NCBI RefSeq assembly: GCF_000380985.1
Contig: NZ_KB905696.1
Span: forward strand, 62,001-126,000
Length of the DNA: 64,000 nucleotides
Source: Proteiniphilum acetatigenes DSM 18083
GTDB taxonomy: Bacteria > Bacteroidota > Bacteroidia > Bacteroidales > Dysgonomonadaceae
Reading direction: 5' to 3'
Made by a program: the position numbers and the translations under genes. The notes below the pieces were generated by a model. That model made no database searches. It was not told where the DNA came from and saw only the letters and a list, made by a program, of their open reading frames with translations. Positions 26,727 to 36,558 of the stretch are shown piece by piece. Each line of letters starts with the position of its first letter. Positions within the stretch are counted from its first letter, which is position 1.

Positions 26727-29243
26727 ATGCGTCTTTCAGAACTACAAACCGGACAAAAAGCATACATCGTAAAAGTAAATGGCAGCGGGGCTTTCAGGAA
26801 ACGCATCCTCGAAATGGGGTTTGTGCGTGGCGAGGAAGTCAAATCGATACTGAACGCTCCATTGAAGGATCCTATCAAATACGAGATCATGGAGTACGAA
26901 GTATCGCTTCGCCGGAGTGAGGCCGTAATGATTGAAATATCCATGCTCGCGGGGGATGTCCGAAATGAAACCTTATACAGAGAAGAATCGCGGTCTGACG
27001 AACAATTTATAACCGATACTGAAAAGAATAATGGCGATGAAACGGAATACAGGATGCCTCCTTATAAGAATAACGGATCTCATCCCGAAAAAAGGATAAA
27101 AGTTGCACTTCTGGGTAATCCCAATTCGGGAAAGACCACCATTTTTAATCTGGCATCCGGTGCACACGAGCACGTGGGTAACTATGGAGGAGTGACCGTC
27201 GATTCAAAAGAAGGAACCTTGCGTCACAACGGATATGAGTTTACACTGGTAGATCTTCCCGGAACCTATTCGCTGTCGGCATATACCCCTGAAGAGTTGT
27301 TCGTCCGGAAACATATCCTGGAGGAAAAGCCTGATGTAATCGTGAACGTGGTATCGGCATCTGCTCCGGAACGGAATCTCTATCTCACCACAGAACTGAT
27401 CGACCTGCAGGTTCCGATGGTGATCGCCCTGAACATGTACGATGAACTGGAAGGAAGCGGCCGTACATTCGACTATGAAACATTCTCCTCACTAATCGAT
27501 ATTCCTATTGTTCCTACCGTAGGCAAGAGGGGTGAGGGAATTCCCCAGTTGCTCGAGAAAGTAATTGATGTGTACAAAAAGGAAGAGCACGATTATGTTC
27601 AGATTCCCTATGGAAGGGTTTTGGAAAAATCCATCAGCATCATGGAGCGGGAATTCAATAGCATCGGATCAGCTGCCTATGCCGAATGGAATATGCCGCT
27701 ACGTTATATCTGCATCAAGCTGCTTGAAGGAGATAGCGATATCGAGAAGAGGGTTCGCAAATTGGAGCAAAAGGAAAAAATCATCACCCGAAGGGATAAA
27801 GAGCGTACTTATATTGAGAAATTGCTGCGAGAAGACCCAGAGGCAGCCTTCACCAATGCAAGGTATGGCTTCATTGCCGGTGGACTGAAAGAAACACTTA
27901 CGGAAAAGACTCTCTTCTCCGATAAAACAAAACTTATAGACACTTTCGTAACCCATAAATATATCGGTTTCCCCCTCTTTTTCTTGTTTTTATGGGTTAT
28001 GTTCGAAGCAACCTTCCGCCTGGGTAATTACCCAATGGAATGGATCGAGTGGCTGGTGGAACAATTAGGTAATCTCATCAGAAACAATATGTCGGAAGGT
28101 CCTCTGAAAGCATTGATCGTAGACGGCATCATCGGAGGTGTGGGAGGCGTCATTGTCTTCCTTCCCAATATTGTGATATTGTACCTTTTCATCGCTTTCA
28201 TGGAAGATTCTGGTTATATGGCGCGCGCTGCTTTTATCATGGACAAGTTAATGCACAGGATTGGCCTGCATGGGAAATCGTTTATCCCGCTTATTATGGG
28301 ATTTGGTTGTAATGTTCCGGCTATTATGGCTACACGTACCATTGAGAGTAGGAGCAGCCGCATGATCACCATGTTCATTGTGCCATTCATGTCATGCAGC
28401 GCCCGGTTACCGGTTTATATTCTTTTCGTCAGCGCATTCATACCTAAATACGGAAGTCTGGTAATGCTTGGATTATATGCCTTTGGCATTTTGATTGCAG
28501 CATTCACGGCAAGATTACTCCGCAAGACCGCTTTCAAGGAAGAGGAAACACCGTTCGTAATGGAGCTCCCTCCTTACCGGATGCCGACCAGCAAGTCCAT
28601 TCTTACGCATATGTGGGACCGGTCAAGTCAGTACCTGCGGAAAATGGGAGGTCCTATTTTGATAGCCTCTATCGTGATCTGGTTCTTAGGTTATTTTCCT
28701 CAGAATGAGGAGAGAGATGCTGCATTCGACAACAAAATAGCCATGGTCGATGCACAATATGACAGAAATGAGATCAGTAGTGAGGAGAGAGAAGATATGG
28801 TAACGGAGATAGAGCATAGCCGCAATACATCGCATCAGGAAAATTCCTATATCGGAAATATCGGAAGATTTATTGAGCCGGTGATGCGTCCACTCGGGTT
28901 CGACTGGAAAATATCTGTAAGCCTACTCTCAGGGATGGCGGCTAAAGAGATTGTCATCAGCACTATGGGAGTGCTTTATACCGGCGATAGTGAGGATCAG
29001 CAGTCATTACAACACCGGTTGAAAGCAGAATCTTATTCCGACGGATCACCCATTTTCACTCCTCTCGTGGTAGCCGGCTTTTTGCTTTTTGTATTGATCT
29101 ACTTCCCCTGCGTGGCCTCGGTAGTAGCCATCAAGGAAGAGTCACACTCCTGGAGATGGGCACTGTTCAGCGTACTATATTCTACCGGCCTCGCCTGGTT
29201 TATAGCATTTCTGGTATATCAGGTAGGAAGCCTGTTAATTTAG
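26727..29243 (+). CDS. feoB: Fused FeoA-FeoB ferrous iron transporter
   Basis: 838 residues. Residues 1-72 are a FeoA SH3-like domain (MRLSELQTGQKAYIVKVNG, RILEMGFVRGEEV). After a polar linker comes the FeoB G domain: G1 GNPNSGKTT from residue 130, G3 DLPGTYSLS, G4 replaced by the FeoB-typical NMYDE. A helical GDI segment follows, then the polytopic transporter with GFGCNVPA and SCSARLPVY core motifs and a second Gate half (GMAAKEIVI). It imports Fe(II) at the inner membrane. FeoA fusion is common in Bacteroidetes. A Cys-rich small membrane gene follows. Confidence 0.95.
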   Translation: MRLSELQTGQKAYIVKVNGSGAFRKRILEMGFVRGEEVKSILNAPLKDPIKYEIMEYEVSLRRSEAVMIEISMLAGDVRNETLYREESRSDEQFITDTEKNNGDETEYRMPPYKNNGSHPEKRIKVALLGNPNSGKTTIFNLASGAHEHVGNYGGVTVDSKEGTLRHNGYEFTLVDLPGTYSLSAYTPEELFVRKHILEEKPDVIVNVVSASAPERNLYLTTELIDLQVPMVIALNMYDELEGSGRTFDYETFSSLIDIPIVPTVGKRGEGIPQLLEKVIDVYKKEEHDYVQIPYGRVLEKSISIMEREFNSIGSAAYAEWNMPLRYICIKLLEGDSDIEKRVRKLEQKEKIITRRDKERTYIEKLLREDPEAAFTNARYGFIAGGLKETLTEKTLFSDKTKLIDTFVTHKYIGFPLFFLFLWVMFEATFRLGNYPMEWIEWLVEQLGNLIRNNMSEGPLKALIVDGIIGGVGGVIVFLPNIVILYLFIAFMEDSGYMARAAFIMDKLMHRIGLHGKSFIPLIMGFGCNVPAIMATRTIESRSSRMITMFIVPFMSCSARLPVYILFVSAFIPKYGSLVMLGLYAFGILIAAFTARLLRKTAFKEEETPFVMELPPYRMPTSKSILTHMWDRSSQYLRKMGGPILIASIVIWFLGYFPQNEERDAAFDNKIAMVDAQYDRNEISSEEREDMVTEIEHSRNTSHQENSYIGNIGRFIEPVMRPLGFDWKISVSLLSGMAAKEIVISTMGVLYTGDSEDQQSLQHRLKAESYSDGSPIFTPLVVAGFLLFVLIYFPCVASVVAIKEESHSWRWALFSVLYSTGLAWFIAFLVYQVGSLLI

Positions 29244-29286
29244 GTCTATCTAAAAACTTTTCAAGTAACAATCCTGTTTTAATCGT

Positions 29287-29451
29287 ATGGATATACAACT
29301 TTTTATCGTTATCATTATCGGTATCGCTGTAGGGATCATCCTCGCACGGGTAGTCTATCGCTTCTTTTTTACCGAAAGAGACCCCTCCCATTGTGGCGGC
29401 TGTACCGGATGTGACATACAAAAAGAGCAAGCCCGCCATCTTAATCGATAA
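29287..29451 (+). CDS. FeoB-associated Cys-rich membrane protein
   Basis: 54 residues: one TM helix (LFIVIIIGIAVGIILARVVY) and a cytoplasmic tail with CGGCTGC. The position 43 bases after feoB and the C-x2-C-x2-C tail match the FeoB-associated Cys-rich proteins found with Feo systems. It may bind iron or redox-regulate FeoB; that is inference. Confidence 0.8.
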   Translation: MDIQLFIVIIIGIAVGIILARVVYRFFFTERDPSHCGGCTGCDIQKEQARHLNR

Positions 29452-29515
29452 CAAGCCTTTATTAGTATTTAGTCCTATCCGTTTTTACTATCCGAACCGG
29501 CGAGAGTCTATTCTA

Positions 29516-30268
29516 TCATTTTATCGCATTAAAATTAATCCCCGCCCTGCGAGCCTGTGAATGTTGTAAACGACGGTCTATATGGTATAATTTTCCGTCT
29601 TTGACGAACCTGGCTCCGGTTTGTTTGAACCAGAACGAAACGTTTTGCCCGATACATAAGTTGTGTAAATCTATGATCCAATCGAAATTACATGTACGGG
29701 CATTGTATCCCGATTCTCCTCCGGCGACCACTTGCTCAACCCATGAACCGATATTGTATGAGGATAAATCTATGCGTTCCAAAAGCGGTTCGCAAATAAT
29801 GATTTTGTGTTTTATAGGTGCTGCTTTATAGATAGGCAGGCGATAATCCGCTCTGTCCTGATTTTCAACTGTACAACAAATGGTTACATGATCATAACCG
29901 TCGCCCCAGTCCTCAGGTAATGATTCATGCAAGCGGTCGATACGCTTGGTTATCATCATAAATGTCAAATCATTTCGAAGACGTATCATTTCCCATGCTT
30001 CCGCACACCATGGATCGGCATCCTCTAAAAAGAAGTCAGAAGTAAAACAAGTGTAAACCATCACTCCCGAGGGGATTTTGTATTCTCCATTCCGCTTTTT
30101 CTGCACAGACAAATCGAAATTCTTTGTTCTGGAAACAACACTACTGTCAATGCCCCGCTTTGAGTCACCGCGGTATACATAGCAATACTTACAACCTGTA
30201 CTTAACTTATGACAGCCATGCCATAGGTTCCACATCTTCGACTTTGGTTCAATAGCATTCTTTGTCAT
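29516..30268 (-). CDS. DUF5131 (phage Gp37/Gp68) family protein
   Basis: 250 residues from ATG 30268 (MTKNAIEPKSKMWNLWHG). The start is supported by a truncated relative at 43099, whose GTG start aligns here. Cysteines C19-x6-C26-x2-C29-Tyr (GCKYCY) resemble a radical-SAM-like cluster site; VMVYTCFTSDFFLEDADPW and VAGGESGYNARTCNFDW are family landmarks. DUF5131 proteins occur in phages and mobile regions; their reaction is not known to me. The 5' neighbour frame is a decayed relative of the gene at 43.1-43.3 kb, so the whole block is duplicated. Confidence 0.85.
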   Translation of the reverse strand: MTKNAIEPKSKMWNLWHGCHKLSTGCKYCYVYRGDSKRGIDSSVVSRTKNFDLSVQKKRNGEYKIPSGVMVYTCFTSDFFLEDADPWCAEAWEMIRLRNDLTFMMITKRIDRLHESLPEDWGDGYDHVTICCTVENQDRADYRLPIYKAAPIKHKIIICEPLLERIDLSSYNIGSWVEQVVAGGESGYNARTCNFDWIIDLHNLCIGQNVSFWFKQTGARFVKDGKLYHIDRRLQHSQARRAGINFNAIK

Positions 30269-30315
30269 CAAACTGTTTTCTCTTTTATCATTATTGTCAA
30301 ACAAACTACACAGTT

Positions 30316-30459
30316 CTATAAAGTTTCATAATCTTCACACTGCTTTTTTATGTAATTTTCAAACAATGTTTTTTGTTCGGGATATTTCTTTATCAATTCA
30401 TTGTATCTGAATGTAATATAATCAAAATCCTGCAATATGTAAGGAAGATACTGTAAGTA
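30316..30459 (-). pseudogene. Decayed copy of the 75-residue gene at 43.1-43.3 kb
   Basis: The minus strand reads FDYITFRYNELIKKYPEQK, then LFENYIKKQCEDYETL and a TAG, matching FDYITLRCNELINRYPEQK...LFEHYMEKQREEYEVL of the other copy. The TAG replaces a Glu codon and the 5' part is missing. It directly precedes the DUF5131 gene, as in the other copy. Confidence 0.65.
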
Positions 30460-30576
30460 TTAATCTATCTCCAAAGATAGGGAACTTTGCGGGATATCCA
30501 TTGTGATTTCCCTCAATTTAGGAAGAAGCGTTTATTTAAATTCATTTTCTGTTTCCTCTGTCATCCCCATTTATAA

Positions 30577-30612
30577 TGATTTTTCCATCAAAAATCATCA
30601 TTTTTGATGATT
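30577..30612. promoter_or_regulatory. Overlapping palindromes at the operon promoter
   Basis: TGATTTTT (30577-30584) is inverted at 30590-30597, and AATCATCA (30593-30600) is inverted at 30605-30612; arms are perfect and the two hairpins exclude each other. The last arm overlaps the -33-like TTG. Good operator candidate. Confidence 0.5.
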
Positions 30613-30641
30613 GACAAACGTTATGGAATCATATTACTTTG
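30611..30641 (+). promoter_or_regulatory. Candidate promoter of the TonB/protease operon
   Basis: TTGA at 30611-30614, 19 bases, then TTACTTTG at 30634-30641, close to the TTTG-N19-21-TAnnTTTG consensus. Confidence 0.45.
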
Positions 30642-30816
30642 TAACTTAATATATAGGAAATAAATTGTTACGACAACCAATCATTCAGGTTGCTCCTCAT
30701 TTTATATATTTTGGTGGAACTATCAGGAATACTCGTTTGAATTTAGGTTGAACTCTTAATTTCCCGGAAGCCCCTCTAACTCCAAGAATCGTAGTTAGAT
30801 ATTTCCCGTAGTGAAT

Positions 30817-33678
30817 ATGAAAAAAATTCATACTTTTTATAAGACTGTCCTTATCGCAGTGGCTGCTCTTATGGTTTGTCATATAGAGAGCGTAAAATCC
30901 CAAAGCAATCATTTTCAAATTAACGGTGTTTTACTGGATTCTACGGATTCAAACCCGATAGAGATGGCCGTTGTCTCGATTGCCAATCTGGATCTCTGGT
31001 CGATTACGGATAAAGAGGGCCGTTTTTCATTTGATAATGTTCCACAAGGGACCTATACGTTCAATTTCCGGCTGCTGGGTTACCAGGAGCTGCACATTTC
31101 CAGAATGGTCGATGCGGATATTCATAACTGGCAACAAAAATTGCAACCGGCAACCCTGGCTTTGGAGGAAATAACGGTTACTGCAACGCAGAGTAAATTA
31201 GGTTCGTCATCGAAGATAGAAACAACGGCTATCGAGCATATACAACCGAAAAGCCTGACGGACATCTTTCAGTTGTTACCCGGGCAAGTGACTGAGAATC
31301 CGACACTGGCATCACCGGGACAAGTAAAGATCAGGGAAATAACCGAAAATCCGAACAGCGCGTTAGGTACGCTGGTGATGGTAGACGGCGCTCCCATGTC
31401 GAATGATGCCAACATGCAAACATTTAATACTACCCGCTCAGGCAATCTCTCCGTCGCCGCAAATACAGTAGGCAGAGGTGTCGATCTCAGGGAGATATCT
31501 GCCGATAACATCGAAGAAGTGGAAGTGATCCGGGGAATACCTTCTTCGGAATACGGTAACCTCACCTCAGGAGTAGTATTGGTTAAAACGAAAGCGGGCA
31601 TCCAGCCCTGGAGGGTAAAAGCCAATATGGATCCGAACACCAAGATGGGAAGCCTGTCAAAAGGATTCCGTCTGCCTAGCCGGTCCGGCACACTAAACCT
31701 CGGGGCAGATTACGCACAGGCTTACAACGACATTCGCTATAAGTACCGTGGTTATAAGCGCCTCACAGGAACAGCCATTTACTCCAACACCTTTATGGAG
31801 AAATCGACTCCGTTGGATATAAATGCGCGTATTTCCTATTTCCAGACGATAGACGACAATAAAACTGACGTGCAGTTGAACAAGCAGGAAGCCATCCGGT
31901 CATCCAATAAAGGTATACGGGCCGGGATAAACGGTAAATGGATGCTGCGCAAACCGTGGATCACCAATCTCGAATACAGTTTGTCGGGCGATTATTCCTG
32001 GTCTGAAAACTATGTAAAGCAATTACAGACGCTTACGACGGGAGTTGTTCCCTATCCTACCTCTTATGTAGACGGAATATTCGAAGAAAACTATCTGCCG
32101 GCAATTTTTTACACGGAATACACCATCGACGGTAAACCCTATAATTTTTTCGTGAAGATCAAAGGTAACCTGAACCGCCAGTTCGGAGAAACATTCAATT
32201 CGCTCGTCGCCGGGTTCGATATCTCAGTGAACGGGAACAACGGAGAAGGACTACAGTACGACCTGTCCGCCCCTCCCATGTCGACGCTCGAATCGAGTAT
32301 CCGCCCCAGGGCAGATAAAGACCTTCCGGTTTTGAGAAACTATGCGCTTTTTATTGAAGATAAAGCAATCCATCCGATAGGAAAAACAATACTTACAGCG
32401 CAAGCGGGGATACGGTTCTCGCTCACCCGTCCGGGGAATTATTCTTCCATAGAACCACGCCTCAACACCTCCTGGGAGGTTCTCAACAAAAACAACAACA
32501 GACTGTTTGACCGCCTGAGCGTCAATATCGGCTATGGAGTTTCCGCAAAAATGCCCACACTATCCTACATTGTCCCCGATAAAGCATACTTCGACAATGT
32601 CAGCTTTAACTATTATGATACGGATCATATGCTGGCAGTGGTAACTACCAAAGTGATCGATACGGCGAATCCGGAATTGAAACCGGCACGCAGCACTAAA
32701 AAAGAAATCGGGCTCTCTTTCGATATCCGAAAAATATCGGTTTCCGTAACAGGTTTTCACGAAAAACTGAAAAACGGGATGACTTTTTCATCCGTCCCTT
32801 ACTTCGCCCCATACCGAAAATTTACAGTCGAGGGAGCCGGCAAAACGCCGGAATTCGAGAACGGGGAGGTCTATTATTACGAGAACGGAGAACGATTACA
32901 GGCTCCTTCTGTCATGGACACGGCTGTTTACACCTACAACATGCCGACCAATAACCAGGTTCTCATCAAAAAAGGGTTGGAATATATTATACATATCGGG
33001 CAAATAAAGTCTATCCGCACGTCATTTGTCATTGACGGAGCCTGGCTGTTCCAGGAATCCTACAATATCAATCCGACGTATGTAAAAAGATCCAGGGTTG
33101 AACAGGGCGAACTCGTCTCTTATGTCACCATAATGCCGCCGGGAGACAAAAAGATCCGACAGCGCATCAATACCAACATCCGCATGATCACCCATATTCC
33201 GGAGCTGAAGATGATCGTCTCCCTCACCCCGCAAATCATCTGGAATACAAAGGAAAGAGACAGATGGGACGACGAAGGAGGGAATTCGCTGGTATATTAT
33301 TACAACGACAACGGGGAAAGGGTATACGACCATACCGCCCTGCGGGATACGGAAACATCACGCTACATTGACCCTTTGGCTTTTTTCGACAAGAGCGGAC
33401 AAAAGCATGAATGGAAAGAAGAATATGCGCAGGATTCACGGTACGCCTTTCTTCGGTCAAGCAACCAATATACGTATGAATACGTGGAAGAAAGCCTTCC
33501 TCCTGCATTGCAATTCAACCTTCGCCTGACCAAGGAGTTTTCACGCAATTTAACGTTATCCTTTATGGCAAACAATTTCCTAAAGATGAATCCTTTACAC
33601 CAAAGCAACAGAACATCACAATACGTGCAACGAAATACCAATTTTTATTTCGGAGCAGAGATTCAATATAAATTTTAA
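30817..33678 (+). CDS. TonB-dependent outer-membrane receptor
   Basis: 953 residues from ATG 30817 (a GTG lies two codons upstream). Signal peptide, then a carboxypeptidase-regulatory-like beta-sandwich (INGVLLDSTDSNPIEMAVVSI...GRFSFDNVPQGTYTFNFRLLGY), a plug domain (LGTLVMVDGAPMSNDANMQTF, VEVIRGIPSSEYGNLTSGVVLVKTK) and a 22-strand barrel ending in FYFGAEIQYKF. It imports or moves a large substrate using TonB energy. There is no SusD partner; instead it leads an operon with DUF4876, DUF6850-type and protease genes, so it is not a standard glycan PUL. Substrate unknown. Confidence 0.93.
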   Translation: MKKIHTFYKTVLIAVAALMVCHIESVKSQSNHFQINGVLLDSTDSNPIEMAVVSIANLDLWSITDKEGRFSFDNVPQGTYTFNFRLLGYQELHISRMVDADIHNWQQKLQPATLALEEITVTATQSKLGSSSKIETTAIEHIQPKSLTDIFQLLPGQVTENPTLASPGQVKIREITENPNSALGTLVMVDGAPMSNDANMQTFNTTRSGNLSVAANTVGRGVDLREISADNIEEVEVIRGIPSSEYGNLTSGVVLVKTKAGIQPWRVKANMDPNTKMGSLSKGFRLPSRSGTLNLGADYAQAYNDIRYKYRGYKRLTGTAIYSNTFMEKSTPLDINARISYFQTIDDNKTDVQLNKQEAIRSSNKGIRAGINGKWMLRKPWITNLEYSLSGDYSWSENYVKQLQTLTTGVVPYPTSYVDGIFEENYLPAIFYTEYTIDGKPYNFFVKIKGNLNRQFGETFNSLVAGFDISVNGNNGEGLQYDLSAPPMSTLESSIRPRADKDLPVLRNYALFIEDKAIHPIGKTILTAQAGIRFSLTRPGNYSSIEPRLNTSWEVLNKNNNRLFDRLSVNIGYGVSAKMPTLSYIVPDKAYFDNVSFNYYDTDHMLAVVTTKVIDTANPELKPARSTKKEIGLSFDIRKISVSVTGFHEKLKNGMTFSSVPYFAPYRKFTVEGAGKTPEFENGEVYYYENGERLQAPSVMDTAVYTYNMPTNNQVLIKKGLEYIIHIGQIKSIRTSFVIDGAWLFQESYNINPTYVKRSRVEQGELVSYVTIMPPGDKKIRQRINTNIRMITHIPELKMIVSLTPQIIWNTKERDRWDDEGGNSLVYYYNDNGERVYDHTALRDTETSRYIDPLAFFDKSGQKHEWKEEYAQDSRYAFLRSSNQYTYEYVEESLPPALQFNLRLTKEFSRNLTLSFMANNFLKMNPLHQSNRTSQYVQRNTNFYFGAEIQYKF

Positions 33679-33702
33679 TTATTCATTTAAATTATACAGC
33701 GT

Positions 33703-34977
33703 ATGAAAAAAATAATATTCAACAATCAACATGGCGAAAGAAGCGCTTTCCATTGGAAATGGAGTGCTTTTCTATTTATTTCTGCCATATCACTGTTCCT
33801 TTTCTCCTCCTGCGAGGACGGGGAAGAAGAGGCGGTAAGATATACCGTCAATGTAACGGTTCAGTATCCCGAAGGGTATCCCAATGGCTCCGCTTCGGAT
33901 ATCGAGGTAAAAGCGACCAATTCACAAACCGGGACAGCTGTTTCCGCTAAAACCAATACCGATGGCGTAGCACAATTCTCCCTTGTATCGGGTATTTACT
34001 CATTCAGCGTTGCCCACGAAACCGAAGAATTTGCTCTCAACGGGTTGCTGGAGAACACGACCATAGCAGAAGATAAGTCACTCACCATTACACTCCATGC
34101 AAGTTCTCTCGCAGGTGGACTCGTGTTTAAAGAGATCTATTATTCGGGATCTCCGGTTGAAGGCTCTTTCAGCTCCAGTTATTTTCATGATAGTTTTACC
34201 GAGATCTACAATAACTCCGATGAGGTGATCTATCTGGATAATATCGGTTTCGGCGCATTAGATCCGGCAGCTTCCAACAGCGCTTCGCCTTGGGTGGATG
34301 AAAATGGGAATCTGCAGGATCGCTTGCCTTTATACGGATATACCTTTTATTTCAAAGGTTCCGGCACGGATCACCCTTTGGCTCCGCGCACAAGCATCGT
34401 AATCGCGATGGATGGTATCGATCACCAGACAGATCCTGCGGGAAATCCCCTATCACCGGTAAACCTGGCCAATGCAGATTGGGAGCTATATGTGGGACAC
34501 ATAAATAACGGAAGAGACGCAGATGCCCCGGGAGTTCCCAACATGGAGATCCTGCACACGACATCGACATCATTGGTTGATGCCTTGTATTCTGTCTTCG
34601 GACCGGCAAAGGTTATCTTCCGGTTCCCGGAGAACATCGATCCTGCCGTTTTCGCGTCGGACGAAACCAATCTTTCCACGAAGCCGGGGACTTCGTCTCA
34701 GGTCCAATATTTAAGGATCCCCAAAGAATACGTTATCGACGCGGTTGAATGTATGAACCACGATCCAAACAGACGTAATAAAAGAGTTCCTTCCGATCTG
34801 GATGCAGGATACACATTTATTTCTGCAGGAACATACAGCGGCAAAAGCATACGTAGAAAAGTAAACCAGATCATCGACGGAAAAGTGATTTACAAGGATA
34901 CGAATAACTCGACGGAAGATTTTCTGCAAGACCAAACGCCTACTCCGTTTGTTCACCCGACAACCGTCGATCAATAA
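33703..34977 (+). CDS. DUF4876 lipoprotein
   Basis: 424 residues. SPII signal with Cys in LFSSCEDGEEE near residue 36. A first beta-sandwich (YTVNVTVQYPEGYPNGSASDIEVKATN, GVAQFSLVSGIYSFSV) resembles a carbohydrate/peptidase-regulatory domain. The remainder carries LVFKEIYYSGSPVEG, FTEIYNNSDEVIYLDNI and KDTNNSTEDF, landmarks I associate with DUF4876. Predicted surface-exposed partner of the TonB receptor 24 bases upstream, in the place of SusD. No enzymatic motif seen. Confidence 0.82.
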   Translation: MKKIIFNNQHGERSAFHWKWSAFLFISAISLFLFSSCEDGEEEAVRYTVNVTVQYPEGYPNGSASDIEVKATNSQTGTAVSAKTNTDGVAQFSLVSGIYSFSVAHETEEFALNGLLENTTIAEDKSLTITLHASSLAGGLVFKEIYYSGSPVEGSFSSSYFHDSFTEIYNNSDEVIYLDNIGFGALDPAASNSASPWVDENGNLQDRLPLYGYTFYFKGSGTDHPLAPRTSIVIAMDGIDHQTDPAGNPLSPVNLANADWELYVGHINNGRDADAPGVPNMEILHTTSTSLVDALYSVFGPAKVIFRFPENIDPAVFASDETNLSTKPGTSSQVQYLRIPKEYVIDAVECMNHDPNRRNKRVPSDLDAGYTFISAGTYSGKSIRRKVNQIIDGKVIYKDTNNSTEDFLQDQTPTPFVHPTTVDQ

Positions 34978-34992
34978 CAGCTATTCTCTTTA

Positions 34993-36546
34993 ATGAAGTT
35001 TATATCCAAAATAATTATCATTACAGGTGTTGCCTGCCTGTTTTCAACCGTGACAGGCCACGCCCGGACAAACGACAGTGTGGTCTACCCGGTTGACTAT
35101 TCACTGTTGCCGATACGCCATCTATGGCTTCAGGTAGAGAACCCGGTGGCTTATGCCAGTATTGGCGATGCCATGGATATACGCCTGAGATACAACCATA
35201 CCTCCGGATCTTATAAACACCTCTCCAATCCGAAGAGCATAAACGGGGGAAAAGTATCGGTGGAAGGGTTCAAGCAGGTGGGGCAGCTTCATTTCTTCGG
35301 AGATTTCTCTTATGGAATCTCCACGTTGAACGGGCAAAAGTGGAACAATGTATTGATGCCCTCTCCCGGCAATCCCTACCTTTTGGCAGACAGTATCGGA
35401 GGTAATTACAACAATGAATTATTTGATATCCGTGGAGGGGTAGCTTCGTCCGTTAAGGATAGACTCACATGGGGTATCGCCGCCACTTACAAGGGAGGCT
35501 CTTCGTCGGACGAAAATGACCCGAGGACATTGATCGATGCCGTCAGGTACTCGTTGCGACCGGGTATCCTCTACCGTTTCTCCCGTTGGTCGTTGGGGGC
35601 AGATATCGGCATGGAAGGGTATGCTGAAAAAATTGGGATGGACTCCTATTACGGCACATCGAATTTCGTCTTTTTCCAGTTTCAGGGATTGGGTAATTAC
35701 TTTCCCGATTCAGGGAACAGCCATTCACGCCGCTATAAAGGGAAAGTCTTAGGAGGGAACATCCAACTGGGCTGGGAAGGGAGAGGCATGGAGAATATCC
35801 TCCAATTGGGATACAGGAATAATGTGGAGAAATCGGAAGATGGCAGCACCTTTGCTCCCTTTAAATCGGGAGATTACAAGGAGAATCGCTTTTCCATATC
35901 GAATCTTTTTTCATTGAAACGCAATGATATCACCCAGATTGCCAAACTCTCATTCGACTATATTCCTTCTAAAGGTATCTGGTACGATCAGCAAAGGGTA
36001 ACTAATGTGAACAACCAGACCGTATGGGAGGTATTCAACCAGTCGGTGCAGTACCGCAACCGGGTTTATCATGCAGCGGCAGATTACGGATTAACGAAAG
36101 AGAGGGAGGGTTTCGCGGCCTATGCCTTTGGAGGAACGGTCATCTTCGAACAGCAAAACAGCTCTTTCCTTCCCGAAATGTATCTGCAACAATATTCCAA
36201 CATCACGATTGCATTGAAAGGGGAAAAAACATTGCGATTGCCAAAGATGTTTCTGCTGGGATTAAAGGTCAACGCAGGTTATCGAAAAAATCTTTCTTCA
36301 AAAGCCGATTTTGAAGGAATAACCCTCGCCGGTATATGGTCATATCCCGTACTCGAATACCTGACATCGGACTATTATACGGGCGGCGTACAAGCTAAAC
36401 TCAATAAGCGAACATTGTTTGGAAAATTACCAACCACTGTGTACTTGACAGCCGGTATTGATTATACGAAATCGACGTTGAAAACAACGAACTTCACCGA
36501 ACCCCACAGGATAAACGTTTCCACCGCATTCGGATGTACATTTTAA
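34993..36546 (+). CDS. DUF6850-type outer-membrane beta-barrel protein
   Basis: 517 residues with a signal peptide (ACLFSTVTGHA). The rest alternates aromatic and polar residues as in a large OMP barrel (GQLHFFGDFSYGIST, LSLGADIGMEGYAEK-like strands, VYLTAGIDYTKSTLK) and ends in a Phe (AFGCTF). The fit to DUF6850 is from memory and from its usual neighbours (TonB receptor, DUF4876). Fifteen bases separate it from the preceding gene. Role inferred: export or surface display within this operon. Confidence 0.72.
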   Translation: MKFISKIIIITGVACLFSTVTGHARTNDSVVYPVDYSLLPIRHLWLQVENPVAYASIGDAMDIRLRYNHTSGSYKHLSNPKSINGGKVSVEGFKQVGQLHFFGDFSYGISTLNGQKWNNVLMPSPGNPYLLADSIGGNYNNELFDIRGGVASSVKDRLTWGIAATYKGGSSSDENDPRTLIDAVRYSLRPGILYRFSRWSLGADIGMEGYAEKIGMDSYYGTSNFVFFQFQGLGNYFPDSGNSHSRRYKGKVLGGNIQLGWEGRGMENILQLGYRNNVEKSEDGSTFAPFKSGDYKENRFSISNLFSLKRNDITQIAKLSFDYIPSKGIWYDQQRVTNVNNQTVWEVFNQSVQYRNRVYHAAADYGLTKEREGFAAYAFGGTVIFEQQNSSFLPEMYLQQYSNITIALKGEKTLRLPKMFLLGLKVNAGYRKNLSSKADFEGITLAGIWSYPVLEYLTSDYYTGGVQAKLNKRTLFGKLPTTVYLTAGIDYTKSTLKTTNFTEPHRINVSTAFGCTF

Positions 36547-36558
36547 AAATATTTTTTT

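Larger units (their letters stand above)
30460..30816. other. Regulatory region of the TonB/protease operon
   Basis: About 350 bases without a gene. Contains overlapping palindromes at 30577-30612, a TTGAC-N19-TTACTTTG promoter-like pair (30611-30641) and a leader of roughly 170 bases. No known riboswitch class was recognised in the leader. Confidence 0.5.

Noticed and set aside
30642-30816. Riboswitch in the TonB-operon leader
   Set aside because: The leader is long and might fold, but I see no cobalamin, TPP or other known consensus.
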